From contig NZ_KB895393.1 in assembly GCF_000374825.1 (NCBI RefSeq), positions 1 to 64,000 on the forward strand: a stretch of 64,000 nucleotides of DNA, given 5' to 3'. The position numbers and the translations under genes are program-made. The DNA is from Paenibacillus sanguinis 2301083 = DSM 16941. GTDB taxonomy: Bacteria; Bacillota; Bacilli; Paenibacillales; Paenibacillaceae. The notes under the pieces are model-generated. The model did not search any database. It was not told the origin of the DNA and saw only the letters and a list, made by a program, of their open reading frames with translations. Each line of letters opens with the position of its first letter. Position 1 is the stretch's first letter. Positions 62,499 through 64,000 of the stretch are shown here, piece by piece.

Positions 62499-63074
62499 TT
62501 ACAGCGTTTTATGCTCCAACTTCTTACGCAAAAACTCACGTCCCCGGTGGACGCGTGTCTTCACCGTCGTCACAGGCATGTCCAGCACATCACTGATCTC
62601 CTGCAACGACATTTCCTGCAAATACCGCAGTACAATCACCGATCTGTATTTGGCCGGTAGACCCTCGATCGCCCGATGAATCGTTTGCTGCGTCTCGGAT
62701 AACAGATATTCTGTCTCGGGTGTCCGTTCATCTCCCGGGATAAGGGTATAACCATCCATCCCTTCCTGATCATTCATCTCGGCATCGAGATAATAATTAG
62801 GCTTGCGCTTACGCAGGCGATCTATACATAAATTGGTAGCAATTCGATAAATCCAGGTTGAGAATTTCTGCTTTTCATCGTATCTGCTCCAATTTTTGTA
62901 CACCCTTAAGAAAGTCTCCTGCACGATATCTTCCGCCTCGTGTCGGTTGGACAACATCCGGTAACCTAGATGAAATAACCTATCCTTATATAAATCAACA
63001 AGCTCGGCAAAAGCAATCTGGTCCCCTTTACGGGCGAGCTTCACCAGCCTTGCATCGAAATGTTCCACCACCAT
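62499..63074 (-). CDS. sigW: ECF sigma factor SigW
   Basis: About 191 residues from the ATG at 63074, after GGGGGAAAAC; an in-frame ATG at 63149 has no ribosome binding site. Region 2 reads DLYKDRLFHLGYRML and AEDIVQETFLRVYKNWSRYD; region 4 reads LPAKYRSVIVLRYLQEMSLQEI with VTTVKTRVHRGREFLRKK. SigW activates the cell-envelope stress regulon. It is paired with its anti-sigma gene downstream. Confidence 0.93.
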   Translation of the reverse strand: MVVEHFDARLVKLARKGDQIAFAELVDLYKDRLFHLGYRMLSNRHEAEDIVQETFLRVYKNWSRYDEKQKFSTWIYRIATNLCIDRLRKRKPNYYLDAEMNDQEGMDGYTLIPGDERTPETEYLLSETQQTIHRAIEGLPAKYRSVIVLRYLQEMSLQEISDVLDMPVTTVKTRVHRGREFLRKKLEHKTL

Positions 63075-63207
63075 GTTTTCCCCCAGATCTTTGGAGAGCT
63101 TAGGTACAGCTACTGCCTGTCCGGCTCTTGCTTGCCGCAGGCGCTTCATTCAAATGGTAAAGCAACTTTTTGCAAATTGCAATACATTCAGTCAATAGCC
63201 ATATAAG

Positions 63208-63245
63208 AAAAAGAGCCGACCCTTCGTAAGGAAGGTGCCGACTCT
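63208..63245 (-). terminator. Terminator after ppc
   Basis: GAGCCGAC (63213-63220) pairs, with two G-U pairs, with GCCGACTC (63237-63244), and CCTTC pairs with GAAGG inside. On the minus strand a T-run follows. Confidence 0.75.
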
Positions 63246-63277
63246 CTCTCAATTCATTCATCTAATACAGTATCATA

Positions 63278-64000
63278 TCAGCCCGTATTACGCAGGCCCG
63301 CGGCAATACCGTTAATTGTAAGCAGAACCTCACGCAATAATTCGGCGTCATCACGACCTTCATCCCGAATCGTCCGTAGCTCTGACAGCAGTTGAACCTG
63401 CAAATAGCTAAGCGGATCAATATACGGATTCCGCAAACGAATCGATTCTTGCAGACCAGGTACGTTATCCAGAATTTCCGTAATACCGGTAATCTTCAAG
63501 ACTATATCCCGAGTACGATGGAACTCTTCTTCAATCTGTCCGAAGATCCGCTCCTTCGCATCATCGTCGGAGCACATTTTCGCGTATTCTTTGGCGATAA
63601 TCAAATCGGCTTTGATCATGGCAAATTGCAAGGTATCAATAACCGTGGTGAAGAAGGAAAAATTCTGATACATATCTTGCAATACCTTAAGGTTAGCTTC
63701 ATTATCTTGATAGTAATTCATGAGTCCGGTACCTGCAGCATACCATGCCGGGAACAAATAACGGCTTTGCGTCCAGGCAAATACCCATGGAATCGCCCGG
63801 AGGTCTTCAAAACGGTCGCTGTTCTTCCGCTTCGATGGACGAGAGCCTATGTTCAGCTCGCCCACTTCCAACAACGGGGTGGATTCCCGGAAGAATTTCA
63901 GGAAGTCCGGCTCGCGGAATACAAGCTCCTGATATTTGTTCAATGAAGTCTCCGAGATGCCCTTCAGTATTGCTTCCCAGCGTTCTTCCTGCGGATTGGA
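63278..64000 (-). CDS. ppc: Phosphoenolpyruvate carboxylase, C-terminal part
   Basis: The last about 240 residues of the enzyme that adds bicarbonate to PEP to give oxaloacetate. LNIGSRPSKR, LRAIPWVFAWTQSR, LRNPYIDPLSYLQVQLL and the terminal LTINGIAAGLRNTG are family hallmarks. The frame is open to the window edge, so the 5' part lies beyond 64000. An internal ATG at 63943 is not the start. Confidence 0.96.
   Translation of the reverse strand, partial: SNPQEERWEAILKGISETSLNKYQELVFREPDFLKFFRESTPLLEVGELNIGSRPSKRKNSDRFEDLRAIPWVFAWTQSRYLFPAWYAAGTGLMNYYQDNEANLKVLQDMYQNFSFFTTVIDTLQFAMIKADLIIAKEYAKMCSDDDAKERIFGQIEEEFHRTRDIVLKITGITEILDNVPGLQESIRLRNPYIDPLSYLQVQLLSELRTIRDEGRDDAELLREVLLTINGIAAGLRNTG

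Overview
The window looks like a chromosomal segment of a Paenibacillus-type Firmicute. The evidence is the sigW-rsiW-cdaA-cdaR-glmM-glmS order with a glmS ribozyme, strong GGAGG-type ribosome binding sites, frequent TTG/GTG starts, SLH-anchored surface proteins and many LytTR/GHKL and CUT1-type ABC genes. No rRNA, tRNA or CRISPR array was seen. All functions are inferred by reading the sequence; no database search was run.

Layout. 1-6.4 kb: IS21-like end repeats, a DUF805 membrane protein, a secreted serine hydrolase, and an MFS transporter-LytTR regulator-GHKL kinase operon. 6.5-15.5 kb: an AT-rich accessory island of small soluble proteins that reads as an immunity gene bank (pentapeptide repeat, Imm30-like/SUKH, YwqK-like, SUKH-like, WG repeat and several unknowns). 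It contains fragments of a contractile-injection VgrG/gpD-type hub gene and two families of duplicated junction sequence; an endonuclease V gene sits in it on the opposite strand. 15.7-27.6 kb: a cohesin-dockerin surface system (dockerin protein, SLH-anchored scaffoldin with two cohesins, second dockerin protein). It has no enzyme subunit and lies directly downstream of a very large hybrid kinase and a SARP-type response regulator.

28.7-37.2 kb: a CUT1 ABC importer without its own ATPase, an inositol-monophosphatase-family enzyme, a UTRA-type GntR regulator with a matching operator, a secreted phospholipase C/GDPD-like protein, and a divergent DUF4127 gene. A decayed partial copy of the DUF4127 gene follows. 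37.8-49.7 kb: an MBL hydrolase-TetR pair with an operator over the -10 box, a double P-loop ATPase, a secreted GH26 mannanase (CBM35-like/GH26/X2/X2/CBM3), a HAD phosphatase with a LacI regulator, a DUF2239-alpha/beta hydrolase operon with paired operators, and Tn554-type transposon remnants.

49.8-55.2 kb: a LytTR regulator-GHKL kinase-ABC exporter operon. 55.3-64 kb: the cell-wall precursor and c-di-AMP block glmS, glmM, cdaR, cdaA, then rsiW and sigW with a consensus sigma-W promoter between them, and the 3' part of ppc running off the window. The most unusual items are the enzyme-free cohesin-dockerin locus with its adjacent signalling pair, and the immunity island with its hub-gene scars.
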